A program made the translations under genes and the position numbers. From a bacterium (GTDB lineage Bacteria; Desulfobacterota; Binatia; HRBIN30; CADEER01), in the NCBI GenBank assembly GCA_019637795.1, contig JAHBUY010000007.1:214286-278285 (forward strand): 64,000 nt of DNA, written 5' to 3'. The notes beneath the pieces were generated by a model. The model had not been told where the DNA came from. It was given only the letters and a program-made list of their open reading frames with translations, and made no database searches. Shown here piece by piece: positions 43,039 to 51,297 of this stretch (position 1 is its first letter; every line of letters begins with the position of its first letter).

Positions 43039-44028
43039 ATGAGCGAGGCGTGGCTGAGCTTCGGGGCGCAGGCGCTCCATTACTTCCAGCGCCCGCACGG
43101 TGAGGTGCGGCGGACGCCGATCGGCGGGCCGGCGGCGTGGCGCGGTGACGAGGTGCGGCGGCGCGAGGACTGGATCGAGCCGCTCGAGCCCGGGGACGTC
43201 GCCGAGCTTCGCGCCGCCGTCGACGCCGTGCGGGCCCGCGGCCTGGCGATGGGCGACCTGCGGCGCGAGGACTTCCCGCTCCCGAGCCTCGGCGCGCGCC
43301 TGCGCGGCTGGATCGACGCGCTGCGCGATGGACGCGGCTTTCTCCTCCTGCGCGGCCTGCCGGTCGCGGAGTGGGGCGACGACGACAGCGCTCTCGCGTT
43401 CTGGGGCCTCGGCCAGCATCTCGGGCGGCCCGGCGCCCAGAACCCGCAGGGGGAGCTGCTCGGCCACGTCGTCGACACCGGCGAGGATGCGGCCAATCCG
43501 TTCGTGCGCCGCTACCGCACCGCGGCCGACATCGCCTATCACTGCGACCTCGCCGACGTCGTCGGCCTGCTCTGCCTGCGCCAGGCGCGGCGCGGCGGTG
43601 CCAGCCGCATCGTCAGCTCGGTCACCGTCTACGACGAGCTGCTGCGCCGCCGGCCGGACCTCGTCGACCGCCTCTACGAGCCGTTTCCGCTCGACACCCG
43701 CGACGAAGCGCGGGCCGGTGGGCCGGCCTGGATCCCGGTTCCCCCCTGCCGCCATGCCGGTGGCCGCCTGCGCACGTTCTACCACAGCGACTACTTCCGC
43801 TCGGTCGAACGGCACGCGGACGCGCCGCGCTTCACCGCCGCGGAGCGCGAGCTGATGGACCTGTACGAGGCGATCGCCGGCGATCCGGCCCTCTACCTCG
43901 ACATGGCGCTGCGGCCGGGCGACATCCAGCTCATCTCCAACCACACGATCCTGCACGCCCGCACCGCGTACGAGGACGAACCGGACCACCGGCGCCACCT
44001 GCTGCGCCTGTGGCTGTCGCTGGAGTGA
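43039..44028 (+). CDS. TauD/TfdA-like Fe(II)/2-oxoglutarate dioxygenase
   Basis: This encodes 329 residues. The start ATG at 43039 has GGAGG just upstream. The metal-binding triad is visible: His and Asp in IAYHCDLADVVGLLC and the distal His in NHTILHARTAYED. The C-terminal Arg pair of HRRHLLRLWLSLE should hold 2-oxoglutarate. The segment GRGFLLLRGLPV and FWGLGQHLGRPGAQNPQG are typical of the family. These enzymes hydroxylate or desulfonate small molecules. It is followed 5 bp later by a Gfo/Idh-type oxidoreductase, so the two probably act on one compound. Substrate is unknown. Confidence 0.88.
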   Translation: MSEAWLSFGAQALHYFQRPHGEVRRTPIGGPAAWRGDEVRRREDWIEPLEPGDVAELRAAVDAVRARGLAMGDLRREDFPLPSLGARLRGWIDALRDGRGFLLLRGLPVAEWGDDDSALAFWGLGQHLGRPGAQNPQGELLGHVVDTGEDAANPFVRRYRTAADIAYHCDLADVVGLLCLRQARRGGASRIVSSVTVYDELLRRRPDLVDRLYEPFPLDTRDEARAGGPAWIPVPPCRHAGGRLRTFYHSDYFRSVERHADAPRFTAAERELMDLYEAIAGDPALYLDMALRPGDIQLISNHTILHARTAYEDEPDHRRHLLRLWLSLE

Positions 44029-44033
44029 GCGCC

Positions 44034-45140
44034 GTGTCCGACCGCCTCGGCGTGGCGCTGATCGGCTGCGGCCGCATCGCCGATCTGCAGGTGCTGGGCT
44101 ACCGCGATCATCCGCGGGCCCGCCTGGTGGCGGTGTGCGATCGCGACGCCGAGCTCGCCCACCGGCGACAGGCGGAGTGGTCGGCGGCGCGCGCCTACAC
44201 CGCGATCGACGACGTCCTCGCCGATCCGCGCGTGGACGCCGTCGACATCGCCCTGCCGCACCAGCTCCACCGCGCGGTCGCCATCGCGGCGCTGCGCGCC
44301 GGCAAGCACGTGTCGCTGCAGAAGCCGCCGACCCACACCCTCGGCGAGCTCGCGGCGATCGCCGCGGCGGCGCGGGCGGCCGGGCGCACGCTGCGGGTGT
44401 TCGAGAACTTCATGTACTACCCGCCGCACGAGAAGGCGCGCCAGCTCGTGCGCGACGGCGCCATCGGCGAACCGCTGTCGGTGCGCCTGACGACGGCCGC
44501 CGGCCGGCCGAGCGATGGCTGGGCGGTGCCGGCGAGCGCGCAGACGTGGCGCATGGATCCGGCGCGCTGCGGCGGCGGGCCGACCTTCTTCGACCACGGC
44601 TACCACTGCTTCAACATGGGCCGCTTCTTCATCGCCGAACCGGTGGAGCGGGTGCACGCCTGGATCCACGTCAATCGCTTCGGCGACCGCGCCTTCTACG
44701 ATGGCCCGGGCTTCGTCTCCTGGAAGTACGCCGGGGTGCCGAAATTCGGCAGTTGGGAGGTCATCGCCTCGCTCGGCCTGCGCGTCCGCTCGCGCTACTA
44801 CGCGAGCGACGACCGGATGGAGATCCACGGCAGCGAGGGGATCATCTGGGTCAATCGCTGCACCGGCGCGCTCCTCGAGGAGCCCGCGCTGGTCCTCTAC
44901 CGCGACGGCGAGACGCGCGCCTGGCACGACCTCGCGACCGACTGGGCCGAGAGCTTCCGCCGCGGCGGCCACGACTTCGTCGATGCCATTCTCGACGGCC
45001 GCCAACCGGCCCAGGACGCGGACGAGGCGGCGGAGACCCTCCGCTTCGCCATCGCCGCCCATGTCTCGGCGGCCGAGGGGCGCGAGGTCGCGCTCGCCGA
45101 CGTGACGTCCGACACGCGCGCGCCGCTCCCCGCTGCGTGA
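44034..45140 (+). CDS. Gfo/Idh/MocA-family oxidoreductase
   Basis: This NAD(P)-dependent sugar or cyclitol dehydrogenase-like protein has 368 residues. The start is a GTG at 44034, 5 bp after the dioxygenase stop. The Rossmann motif GVALIGCGRIADLQ, followed by VAVCDRDAELAH, opens the nucleotide-binding domain. The conserved GKHVSLQKPPTHT (usual EKP position, here QKP) and VFENFMYYPPHEKARQLVRDGAIGE mark the family. A second alpha/beta domain ends near the C-terminus. The Lys of the catalytic KP pair is present; the preceding Glu is Gln. The substrate is likely a modified polyol or a sugar. Confidence 0.88.
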   Translation: MSDRLGVALIGCGRIADLQVLGYRDHPRARLVAVCDRDAELAHRRQAEWSAARAYTAIDDVLADPRVDAVDIALPHQLHRAVAIAALRAGKHVSLQKPPTHTLGELAAIAAAARAAGRTLRVFENFMYYPPHEKARQLVRDGAIGEPLSVRLTTAAGRPSDGWAVPASAQTWRMDPARCGGGPTFFDHGYHCFNMGRFFIAEPVERVHAWIHVNRFGDRAFYDGPGFVSWKYAGVPKFGSWEVIASLGLRVRSRYYASDDRMEIHGSEGIIWVNRCTGALLEEPALVLYRDGETRAWHDLATDWAESFRRGGHDFVDAILDGRQPAQDADEAAETLRFAIAAHVSAAEGREVALADVTSDTRAPLPAA

Positions 45141-45184
45141 GAGCGGCGCGCGCGCCGGTCGGCTCGCGCGCGAACAGCGCGCCG

Positions 45185-46450
45185 TCAGTCCGCGACGCCG
45201 TTGGCCGCGCCGGCGACGCACAGGTCGGCGACGTTCTGGGTCGCCGCCGTGACGTTGGTCCAGGTGTTCGCCGAGCCGGCGGTGCCGGTGCCGGACGTGT
45301 CGTCGTGGCAGTCGTGGTTGAAACTGCCCGAAATGGTGTTGCGCGCGATCGTGTTGCCGCCGTTCGCTCCCGAGGCCGTCGGGTCGGCGATGCGGATGCC
45401 GTCGCCGCTGCCGCTCTGACCGCTGGCGGTGACCGTGTTGCGCTCGATGGTGGAGTTGATGAGCGAGGACTCGCCGGCGCTCGAGTCGGCGACGATCCCG
45501 TGCACGCCGGCCTTGTCGATCGTGTTCTTCGAGACCACGACGTTGGCGTTGGCCGTGCCGGCGTAGATCGCGGTGTTGAAGCGGATGGCGCGGGTGCCGG
45601 CATTGGTCACGGTGTTCTTGCTGATCGTCAGACCGGTATTGTTGGGGCCGACGAAGAACGACGTGCCCAGGGTCCCGTCCACCGTGTTCTTGGCGAACGT
45701 CGAGCCCACCGTGCCGAGGATGACGGCGAACGTGTCGTCCCCCTTCGACTGGTTCTTGCTGACCGTGAGCTGCTGGGTGCTGGCGCCCGGCTCCTGGTCG
45801 ATGATGATCGCCGCGCCGCCGATGTTCTGGAAGAAGTAGTTCTTGCTGATCGTGGCGTCGGCCAGGCCGTAGCGGCTGCGGATGCCGGTCGCATTGGTGC
45901 GGAAGCAGTTGCCCTTCACCGCCGTCGACGTCGTGCCGCTCGAGTGCAGGTAGAGCCCGTTGGCGTTGTCGATGAAGACCACCTTCTTGAGGGAGAACCC
46001 GCTGTGGGCGGGATCGGTCCGGATGCCGACCTCGCCGGCGTTGCGGATCACCAGCCCCTGGATGCGCACGTCGTCGGCCAGGACGTCGATGCCGATGCCG
46101 CCGAGGCCGCTGACCGGCGGTGGCTCGAAGATCGCGTGCAGCGTCGGATCGGGGGCCGCCAGCGTGTCGCAGGACTTGGCCTTCGGCGCCTTGCCCTTGA
46201 TGCGCAGCGTCTTGTCGATCACCACCTGACCCGAGTACACGCCCGGACAGACCTGGATCGTGTCGCCCGCCGCGGCGGCGGTCACCGCCGCCTGGATGGT
46301 GGTGTAGGCGGCCGACGCGCACTGGACGCCGTCGTCGTCCACCTTCAGGACGCTGGCCGACGCGCTACCGGCGCAGAGGGCGGCGGCGAGCAGACCACGC
46401 GCGCACCATGCGCCGCGACCCTGGCCGCGGAAACCGTTCACTGACGTCAT
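45185..46450 (-). CDS. secreted right-handed parallel beta-helix protein
   Basis: This encodes 421 residues. Three ATGs follow an AGGAGG at once; the third (46450) has the proper 6-nt spacing and is chosen. A signal peptide (NGFRGQGRGAWCARGLL...SASAS) precedes YTTIQAAVTAAAAGDTIQVC, then PGVYSGQVVIDKTLRIKGK, the usual entry of beta-helix proteins. About twelve coils follow with SKNTVTNAG, STFAKNTVDG and NSTIERNTVTASG ladders. The C-terminal DVADLCVAG-like end has a Cys. It shares the fold of the 41946 gene. It lies upstream of nothing clear on the same strand; the ABC genes begin 217 bp to the right. Confidence 0.85.
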   Translation of the reverse strand: MTSVNGFRGQGRGAWCARGLLAAALCAGSASASVLKVDDDGVQCASAAYTTIQAAVTAAAAGDTIQVCPGVYSGQVVIDKTLRIKGKAPKAKSCDTLAAPDPTLHAIFEPPPVSGLGGIGIDVLADDVRIQGLVIRNAGEVGIRTDPAHSGFSLKKVVFIDNANGLYLHSSGTTSTAVKGNCFRTNATGIRSRYGLADATISKNYFFQNIGGAAIIIDQEPGASTQQLTVSKNQSKGDDTFAVILGTVGSTFAKNTVDGTLGTSFFVGPNNTGLTISKNTVTNAGTRAIRFNTAIYAGTANANVVVSKNTIDKAGVHGIVADSSAGESSLINSTIERNTVTASGQSGSGDGIRIADPTASGANGGNTIARNTISGSFNHDCHDDTSGTGTAGSANTWTNVTAATQNVADLCVAGAANGVAD

Positions 46451-46666
46451 CATCATCCTCCTGTGGGATTGCCGGAGGGCGCCCGCCGGCAGCGTTCCAC
46501 GCTCCCGGCGCTCGGCCGACACGGAACCGGCACGGACCGAGCCTTCCTCGCCGCGGTTACCGTGCGCGCGCGACTCTCGTCTCCCCCCTGACGTTGGTTG
46601 CGGATGGCGCACCGTCCCACAGTCGTTCGAGTCGTGCAAACCGAGCCGGCGCCGAGCGGTGGGATC

Positions 46667-47488
46667 TCACTCCTTGAGCGCGCCGCCCATGACGCCGGCG
46701 ATGTAGAAGCGCTGCAGGGCGAGAAACAGCAGCACCACCGGCATCACGGTCAGGACGGCGCCAGCCATCATCAGCTCGGTGTCCTGCACGTGCTCGCCGA
46801 CCAGACCGGCCAGCGCCACCGGCAGCGTGTAGCGTCGGCTGTCGGTCAGCACCACCAGCGGCCAGAGGAAGTCGTTCCACGCCCCCATGAAGGTGAAGAG
46901 GCCGAGGGTGACCAGGATCGGCCGGCACCACGGCAGGACCAGCGACCAGTAGATGCGCCACTCGCTGGCGCCGTCGACGCGGGCCGCGTCGAGCAGGCTG
47001 TCCGGCATGCCGAGCGCATACTGGCGCACGAGGAAGATGCCGTAGATGCTCGCCAGGCTGGGCACGATGACGCCCCAATAGGTGTTGATCAAGCCCAGCT
47101 CCTTCAGCAGCAGGAAGAGCGGCAGCATGGCGATCTGGCCGGGGATCACCAGGGCCCCGACCAGCAGGCGGAAGAGCCGTTCGCGACCGCGGAAGCGCAG
47201 CTTGGCGAAGGCATAGCCGGCCATCGAGTTGATCAGCACGGCGCCGGCGGTCGCCAGGGTCGCGATCAGCAGGCTGTTGGCGGCGGCGCGCGACAGGTCG
47301 AGGCGCGCGAACAGGGCCTGGTACTGCGCCAGGGTCGGCGCGCTCGGCCACAGGCGGGGCGGGAGCTGGCTCGCCTCCCCGGTGGGCATGAAGGACGCCG
47401 CCAGCATCCACCACAGCGGCAGCGCCGTCAGCGCGGCGCCGAGCAGCAGGCCGAGGTGCAGCGCGAGGGATCCGACGCGGCGGCTCAT
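46667..47488 (-). CDS. sugar ABC transporter permease (MalG type)
   Basis: This inner-membrane permease has 273 residues from the ATG at 47488, overlapping the stop of the first permease by 4 nt. Six helices are visible. The EAA-type loop is DAARVDGASEWRIYWSLVLPWCRP, which contacts the ATPase. LWPSAPTLAQYQALF and NSMAGYAFAKLRFRGRE are typical of the CUT1 oligosaccharide-import family. Being last in the binding protein/permease/permease order, it acts with the ATPase gene at 55733. Proposed substrate is a beta-1,2-glucooligosaccharide, by context. Confidence 0.93.
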   Translation of the reverse strand: MSRRVGSLALHLGLLLGAALTALPLWWMLAASFMPTGEASQLPPRLWPSAPTLAQYQALFARLDLSRAAANSLLIATLATAGAVLINSMAGYAFAKLRFRGRERLFRLLVGALVIPGQIAMLPLFLLLKELGLINTYWGVIVPSLASIYGIFLVRQYALGMPDSLLDAARVDGASEWRIYWSLVLPWCRPILVTLGLFTFMGAWNDFLWPLVVLTDSRRYTLPVALAGLVGEHVQDTELMMAGAVLTVMPVVLLFLALQRFYIAGVMGGALKE

Positions 47489-48372
47489 GCGGCCACCGCG
47501 CGCGGCCGCGCCAGCAGCGAGACGGCGAGGATGACGGCGAAGAGCACGAAGGCGAGCGCCGCGGCGTAGCCGAGGTTCCACCAGCGAAACCCCTGCTCGT
47601 ACATGTAGAGCACGACGCTGAGGGTCCGGTTCGACGGCCCGCCGCGGGTCATGATGTACGGCTCGGCGAAGAGCTGGCAGTTGCCGATCAGGGTCATCAG
47701 GGTGACGAAGAGCGTCGTCGGACGGAGCATCGGCAGGGTGATGCGGCGGAACTGCGCCCACCGCCCGGCGCCATCGACGCTCGCCGCTTCGTACAGCGAT
47801 GGTCGGATGCTCTGCAGGCCGGCCATGAAGACGACCATGTTGAAGCCGAAGCCTTTCCACACCGCCAGGACGATGATCGCCGCCAGCGCCAGGCGGGGAT
47901 CGCCGAGCCAGTCCCGCGGCGCGATGCCGACCAGTCCGAGGCCGTAGTTCAGCAGCCCGACGCGCGGGTGGTAGAGGTAGCGCCACACCACGGCGACGGC
48001 GACCAGGCTGGTCACCACCGGGACGAAGAAGAGGGTCCGGAAGAGCGCCGCGAGGCGCACCGCCGCGGCGGTCACGAGCAGCGCCGCGGTCAGCGAGACG
48101 GCGATCGAGAGCGGCGTCGCGACGGCGACGAAGACGGCGGTGTTGACCAGCGCCCGCCAGAACAGCGGGTCGCGTGCGAGGGCGAGGTAATTGCGGGCGC
48201 CGATGACTCGCAGGTGGTCGGGGTCGGCGACGGCATAGATGTCGAAGTCGGTGAGGCTGAGCAGCAGCGAGGCGGCGACCGGCAGGAGGAAGAATCCGGC
48301 GATCAGCAGCAGCGCTGGTGCGGCGAAGGCGATGCCGGCCCGCGCCTGCCGGGTCTCGAGCGCGGCGCTCAC
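47485..48372 (-). CDS. sugar ABC transporter permease (MalF type)
   Basis: This permease has 295 residues. The GTG at 48372 overlaps the binding-protein stop by 4 nt (GTGA), which decides the start. Six to seven helices start with AGIAFAAPALLLIAGFFLLP. The EAA loop is YEAASVDGAGRWAQFRRITLPMLRP. LYHPRVGLLNYGLGLVGI (WRYLY...NxxL) is the CUT1 pattern. It pairs with the MalG-type permease to form the import channel. The trio is tightly overlapping, so it is expressed as one transcript. Confidence 0.93.
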   Translation of the reverse strand: MSAALETRQARAGIAFAAPALLLIAGFFLLPVAASLLLSLTDFDIYAVADPDHLRVIGARNYLALARDPLFWRALVNTAVFVAVATPLSIAVSLTAALLVTAAAVRLAALFRTLFFVPVVTSLVAVAVVWRYLYHPRVGLLNYGLGLVGIAPRDWLGDPRLALAAIIVLAVWKGFGFNMVVFMAGLQSIRPSLYEAASVDGAGRWAQFRRITLPMLRPTTLFVTLMTLIGNCQLFAEPYIMTRGGPSNRTLSVVLYMYEQGFRWWNLGYAAALAFVLFAVILAVSLLARPRAVAA

Positions 48373-49664
48373 GATCCGTCCCCGGTGGGCGCCGCCGCCG
48401 CGGCGCCCTGTCGCAGCAACCAGCGCCGCTTCGCCAGGATGGCGTCGACCTCGCGGTCGAGCTCGGCGAGAGCCTCGTCCGGGCTGCGATCGCCGCGCAC
48501 CGCCGCCTCGGCGGCGCGGCTGATGGCGGCGGCGATGCGCTCCCATTCCGGGATACGCGGCGGCGGTTCGACGTGCTGGAGCTGCGTCAAGAAGGCGGCG
48601 ACCCGCGGGTCGTCGGCGAGCTGCCCGGCCGCCCAGGCCGAGGGCCGCGCCGGCAGATCACCGCTCAGCCGATGGAACGCGAGCTGCTGTTCGGCCGCCG
48701 TCAGGTAGGTGACCAGGGCCCACGCGGCGTCGGCGTGCGGCGTCCCGGCCGCGATCGCCAGGCTGGCGCCGCCGGCGATCGAGACCCCCGGCTGGCCGGC
48801 GTCGGGCCCGGGCATCGGAGCCGTGGCCCAGCTTCCCTGCAGGTGCGCCGGCAGTCGCCCGGCCAGCTCGTCGAGGTTCCACGGGCCGCTGATGAAGACG
48901 CTGAAGAAGCCGCCGGCGAAGTCCTGGTAGAGGTTGGCGATCTGTCCCTGCGCCCCGGTGGGCGCGAGATGGCGCGTGAAAAAGTCGAGGTAGAAGGCGA
49001 AGGCCGCGCGGAACTGGGCCGACTCGAAATTGCCCCACTCGGCGTCGCCGCGCAGCAGCTCGGCGCCCTGCTGCATGGCCAGGATCACCGGCGTCTGCCA
49101 GTCGTCGAGCGGCAGCAGGATCGCGTAGCCGCCGTCGGCGGCGCGCTCGAGATCGCCCAGGGCGCGCAGCCACTCCCCCCAGTCGCGCGGCACCGCCGGC
49201 CAACCGGCGGCGCGCAGGCGGTCCGAGCGGTAGAACAGCACGCGGGTATCGACGTACCAGGGCAGCGCCCAGGTGCGCCCGTCGATGCGGTTGGCGGCGG
49301 CGATGCCGGGGAACTGGTCGGTATCCGGTGTGGCGCCGAGCCGCTCGTCGAGCGGCTGGACGGCGCCCAGGGCGACCAGCTCCGGCGTCCAGGTGGTGCC
49401 GACCTGGAACACGTCCGGCATCGAGCCACCGACGAACGCGGTCAGCAGCTTCTCGTGCGCGGCGCTCCAGGGGATCTGCTGGACGCGGACGCGGATCTCG
49501 GGGTGGGCGCGTTCGAAGGCCGGCAGCAGCCGCTGCACCACCTCCCCTTCCCGGCCCATCGCCCAGAAGCGCAGCTCGGTCTGCGGCGCCCCCTCGCGCC
49601 GCGCGCAGCCGGCGACGAAGAGGAGCGCGCCCAGGGAGTAGACGACTCGCCTCGTAACTGTCAT
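48369..49664 (-). CDS. extracellular sugar-binding lipoprotein of an ABC importer
   Basis: This encodes 431 residues from the ATG at 49664 (MTVTRRVVYSLGALLF), with lipobox FVAGC giving a lipid anchor. The CUT1 binding-protein pattern is present: LRFWAMGREGEVVQRLLPAFERAHPEIRVRVQ at the start, SMPDVFQVGTTWTPELVALG, WALPWYVDTRVLFYRSD and AWALVTYLTAAEQQLAF. It gathers oligosaccharides outside the inner membrane for the two following permeases. It diverges from opgG across 79 bp, which suggests shared control with glucan genes. Confidence 0.92.
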   Translation of the reverse strand: MTVTRRVVYSLGALLFVAGCARREGAPQTELRFWAMGREGEVVQRLLPAFERAHPEIRVRVQQIPWSAAHEKLLTAFVGGSMPDVFQVGTTWTPELVALGAVQPLDERLGATPDTDQFPGIAAANRIDGRTWALPWYVDTRVLFYRSDRLRAAGWPAVPRDWGEWLRALGDLERAADGGYAILLPLDDWQTPVILAMQQGAELLRGDAEWGNFESAQFRAAFAFYLDFFTRHLAPTGAQGQIANLYQDFAGGFFSVFISGPWNLDELAGRLPAHLQGSWATAPMPGPDAGQPGVSIAGGASLAIAAGTPHADAAWALVTYLTAAEQQLAFHRLSGDLPARPSAWAAGQLADDPRVAAFLTQLQHVEPPPRIPEWERIAAAISRAAEAAVRGDRSPDEALAELDREVDAILAKRRWLLRQGAAAAAPTGDGS

Positions 49665-49743
49665 GGTCCCGACGATCGCCCGTGACGCGCCCTGGCTGCC
49701 GACCCGTTCGTGATCTGCTGATCGCACTTCGAGATCTCCGCGA
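49665..49743. promoter_or_regulatory. divergent promoter region between importer and opgG
   Basis: A 79-bp spacer lies between the leftward binding-protein start and the rightward opgG start. Both transcripts must begin here. No clear -35/-10 pair, operator or riboswitch is visible. Its short length makes overlapping promoters and joint regulation likely. Confidence 0.5.
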
Positions 49744-51297
49744 ATGATCCGCGTCGAGGACGCCCTCGCCCTTAGCCGCCCGTGCGGCGGGCGGCAAATC
49801 GCGCTCGTCCTGCTCCTGGGCCTCGCCCTGCTCGGGATCGCCACGCCGCGCGCCGCCGCGGCGTTCGGGTTCGAGGATGTGACGGCGAAGGCGCAGGCGC
49901 TGGCCAAGGCCTCGTATCAGGAGCCGCCGCAAGTGCCGGGTTGGCTCCGCGACCTCACCTACGACCAGTGGCGCGACATCCGCTTCCGCCGCGAGCGGGC
50001 CCTGTGGAAGGACCAGAAGCTCCCCTTCCAGGTGCAGTTCTTCCATCCCGGCCTCTATTACGACCGGCCGGTCGCCATCAACGTCGTCAGCGACGGCGGG
50101 GTGAAGCCCGTGGCGTTCTCGCCCAACGACTTCGACTACGGCCGCAACGAGTTCGCCAGCCGCGTGCCGCAGAACCTCGGCTACGCCGGCTTCCGGGTCC
50201 ACGCGCCGATCAAGAAACCCAACTACTACGACGAGGTCATCGTCTTCCTCGGCGCCTCGTACTTCCGCGCCGTCGGCAAGAACGAGGTCTTCGGCATGTC
50301 GGCGCGCGCCCTGGCGGTGGACACGGCGCTCTCGTCCGGCGAGGAGTTCCCGTACTTCCGCGAATTCTGGCTGGTGACGCCGAAGCCCAAGGACACCAAG
50401 CTGACGATCTACGCGCTGCTCGACAGTCCGAGCATCGCCGGCGCCTATCAGTTCGTGGTCGACCCGGGCGACCCGACGACCGTGGCGGTCGCCGCCCGCC
50501 TCTTCCCGCGGCGCAAGATCGAGAAGCTCGGCATCGCGCCGCTCACCACCATGTTCTTCGTCGGCGAGAACAGCCAACGCACCTACGAGGACTTCCGCCC
50601 CGAGGTGCACGACTCCGACGGCCTGCTCATCAATTTCAACAGCGGCGAGTGGCTCTGGCGGCCGCTCGACAATCCCCGCACCCTGCAGGTGAGCAGCTTC
50701 CGCACCGCGCACCCACTCGGCTTCGGGCTGCTGCAGCGCGACCGCAACTTCGATCACTACCAGGACCTCGAGACCCGTCCCGAGCTGCGGCCGAGCACCT
50801 GGGTGGCGCCGCAGGGCGACTGGGGCCAGGGCAGCGTCGAGCTGGTCGAGATCCCCACCAAGGCCGACATCAACGACAACGTGGTCGCCTTCTGGGTGCC
50901 CAGCAAACCGCCCGAGCCGGGCCAGATGGGGTCGTACGCCTATACGCTCTACTGGTACACGGACCTGCCGAGCATCTCGCCGAGCGGCCGCGTCGTCGCC
51001 ACCCGTCGCGACCGCGGCACGGCGGACAATGCCTACCGCTTCGTCATCGACTTCGCCGGCAAGAAACTCGAATCGCTGCCCGAGGACACCGTGCTGCGCG
51101 GCGTCGTGACCATCGCCTCGGGCGACGACACCGCCGAGCTGCTCGACCAGCAGGTGGTGAAGAACCCGGTGACCGGCGGCTGGCGCCTCACCTTCCAGAT
51201 CCGCCCCCTCAAGAGCGATCCGGTGGAGCTCCGGGCCTTCCTCGACCAGGGCGGCAACTCCCTCACCGAGACCTGGTCGGACGTCATCCACCCATGA
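49744..51297 (+). CDS. opgG: periplasmic glucan biosynthesis protein G
   Basis: This encodes 517 residues. The signal peptide (GGRQIALVLLLGLALLGIAT...AAA) is followed by FGFEDVTAKAQALAKASYQE, then the diagnostic LTYDQWRDIRFRRERALW, FHPGLYYDRPVAINVV and YAGFRVHAPIKKPNYYDEVIVFLGASYFRAVG. Further OPG motifs include FPYFREFWLVTP and SDGLLINFNSGEWLWRPLDNP. OpgG shapes osmoregulated periplasmic glucans; E. coli OpgG and its paralogue OpgD belong to GH186, and OpgD is a beta-1,2-glucanase. The stop overlaps the opgH start by 4 nt, giving the classical opgGH operon. Confidence 0.96.
   Translation: MIRVEDALALSRPCGGRQIALVLLLGLALLGIATPRAAAAFGFEDVTAKAQALAKASYQEPPQVPGWLRDLTYDQWRDIRFRRERALWKDQKLPFQVQFFHPGLYYDRPVAINVVSDGGVKPVAFSPNDFDYGRNEFASRVPQNLGYAGFRVHAPIKKPNYYDEVIVFLGASYFRAVGKNEVFGMSARALAVDTALSSGEEFPYFREFWLVTPKPKDTKLTIYALLDSPSIAGAYQFVVDPGDPTTVAVAARLFPRRKIEKLGIAPLTTMFFVGENSQRTYEDFRPEVHDSDGLLINFNSGEWLWRPLDNPRTLQVSSFRTAHPLGFGLLQRDRNFDHYQDLETRPELRPSTWVAPQGDWGQGSVELVEIPTKADINDNVVAFWVPSKPPEPGQMGSYAYTLYWYTDLPSISPSGRVVATRRDRGTADNAYRFVIDFAGKKLESLPEDTVLRGVVTIASGDDTAELLDQQVVKNPVTGGWRLTFQIRPLKSDPVELRAFLDQGGNSLTETWSDVIHP

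Noticed and set aside
40552..43998. 1,148-residue open frame on the minus strand
   Set aside because: It covers a dioxygenase antisense and a beta-helix and linker gene out of frame; no signature is present.
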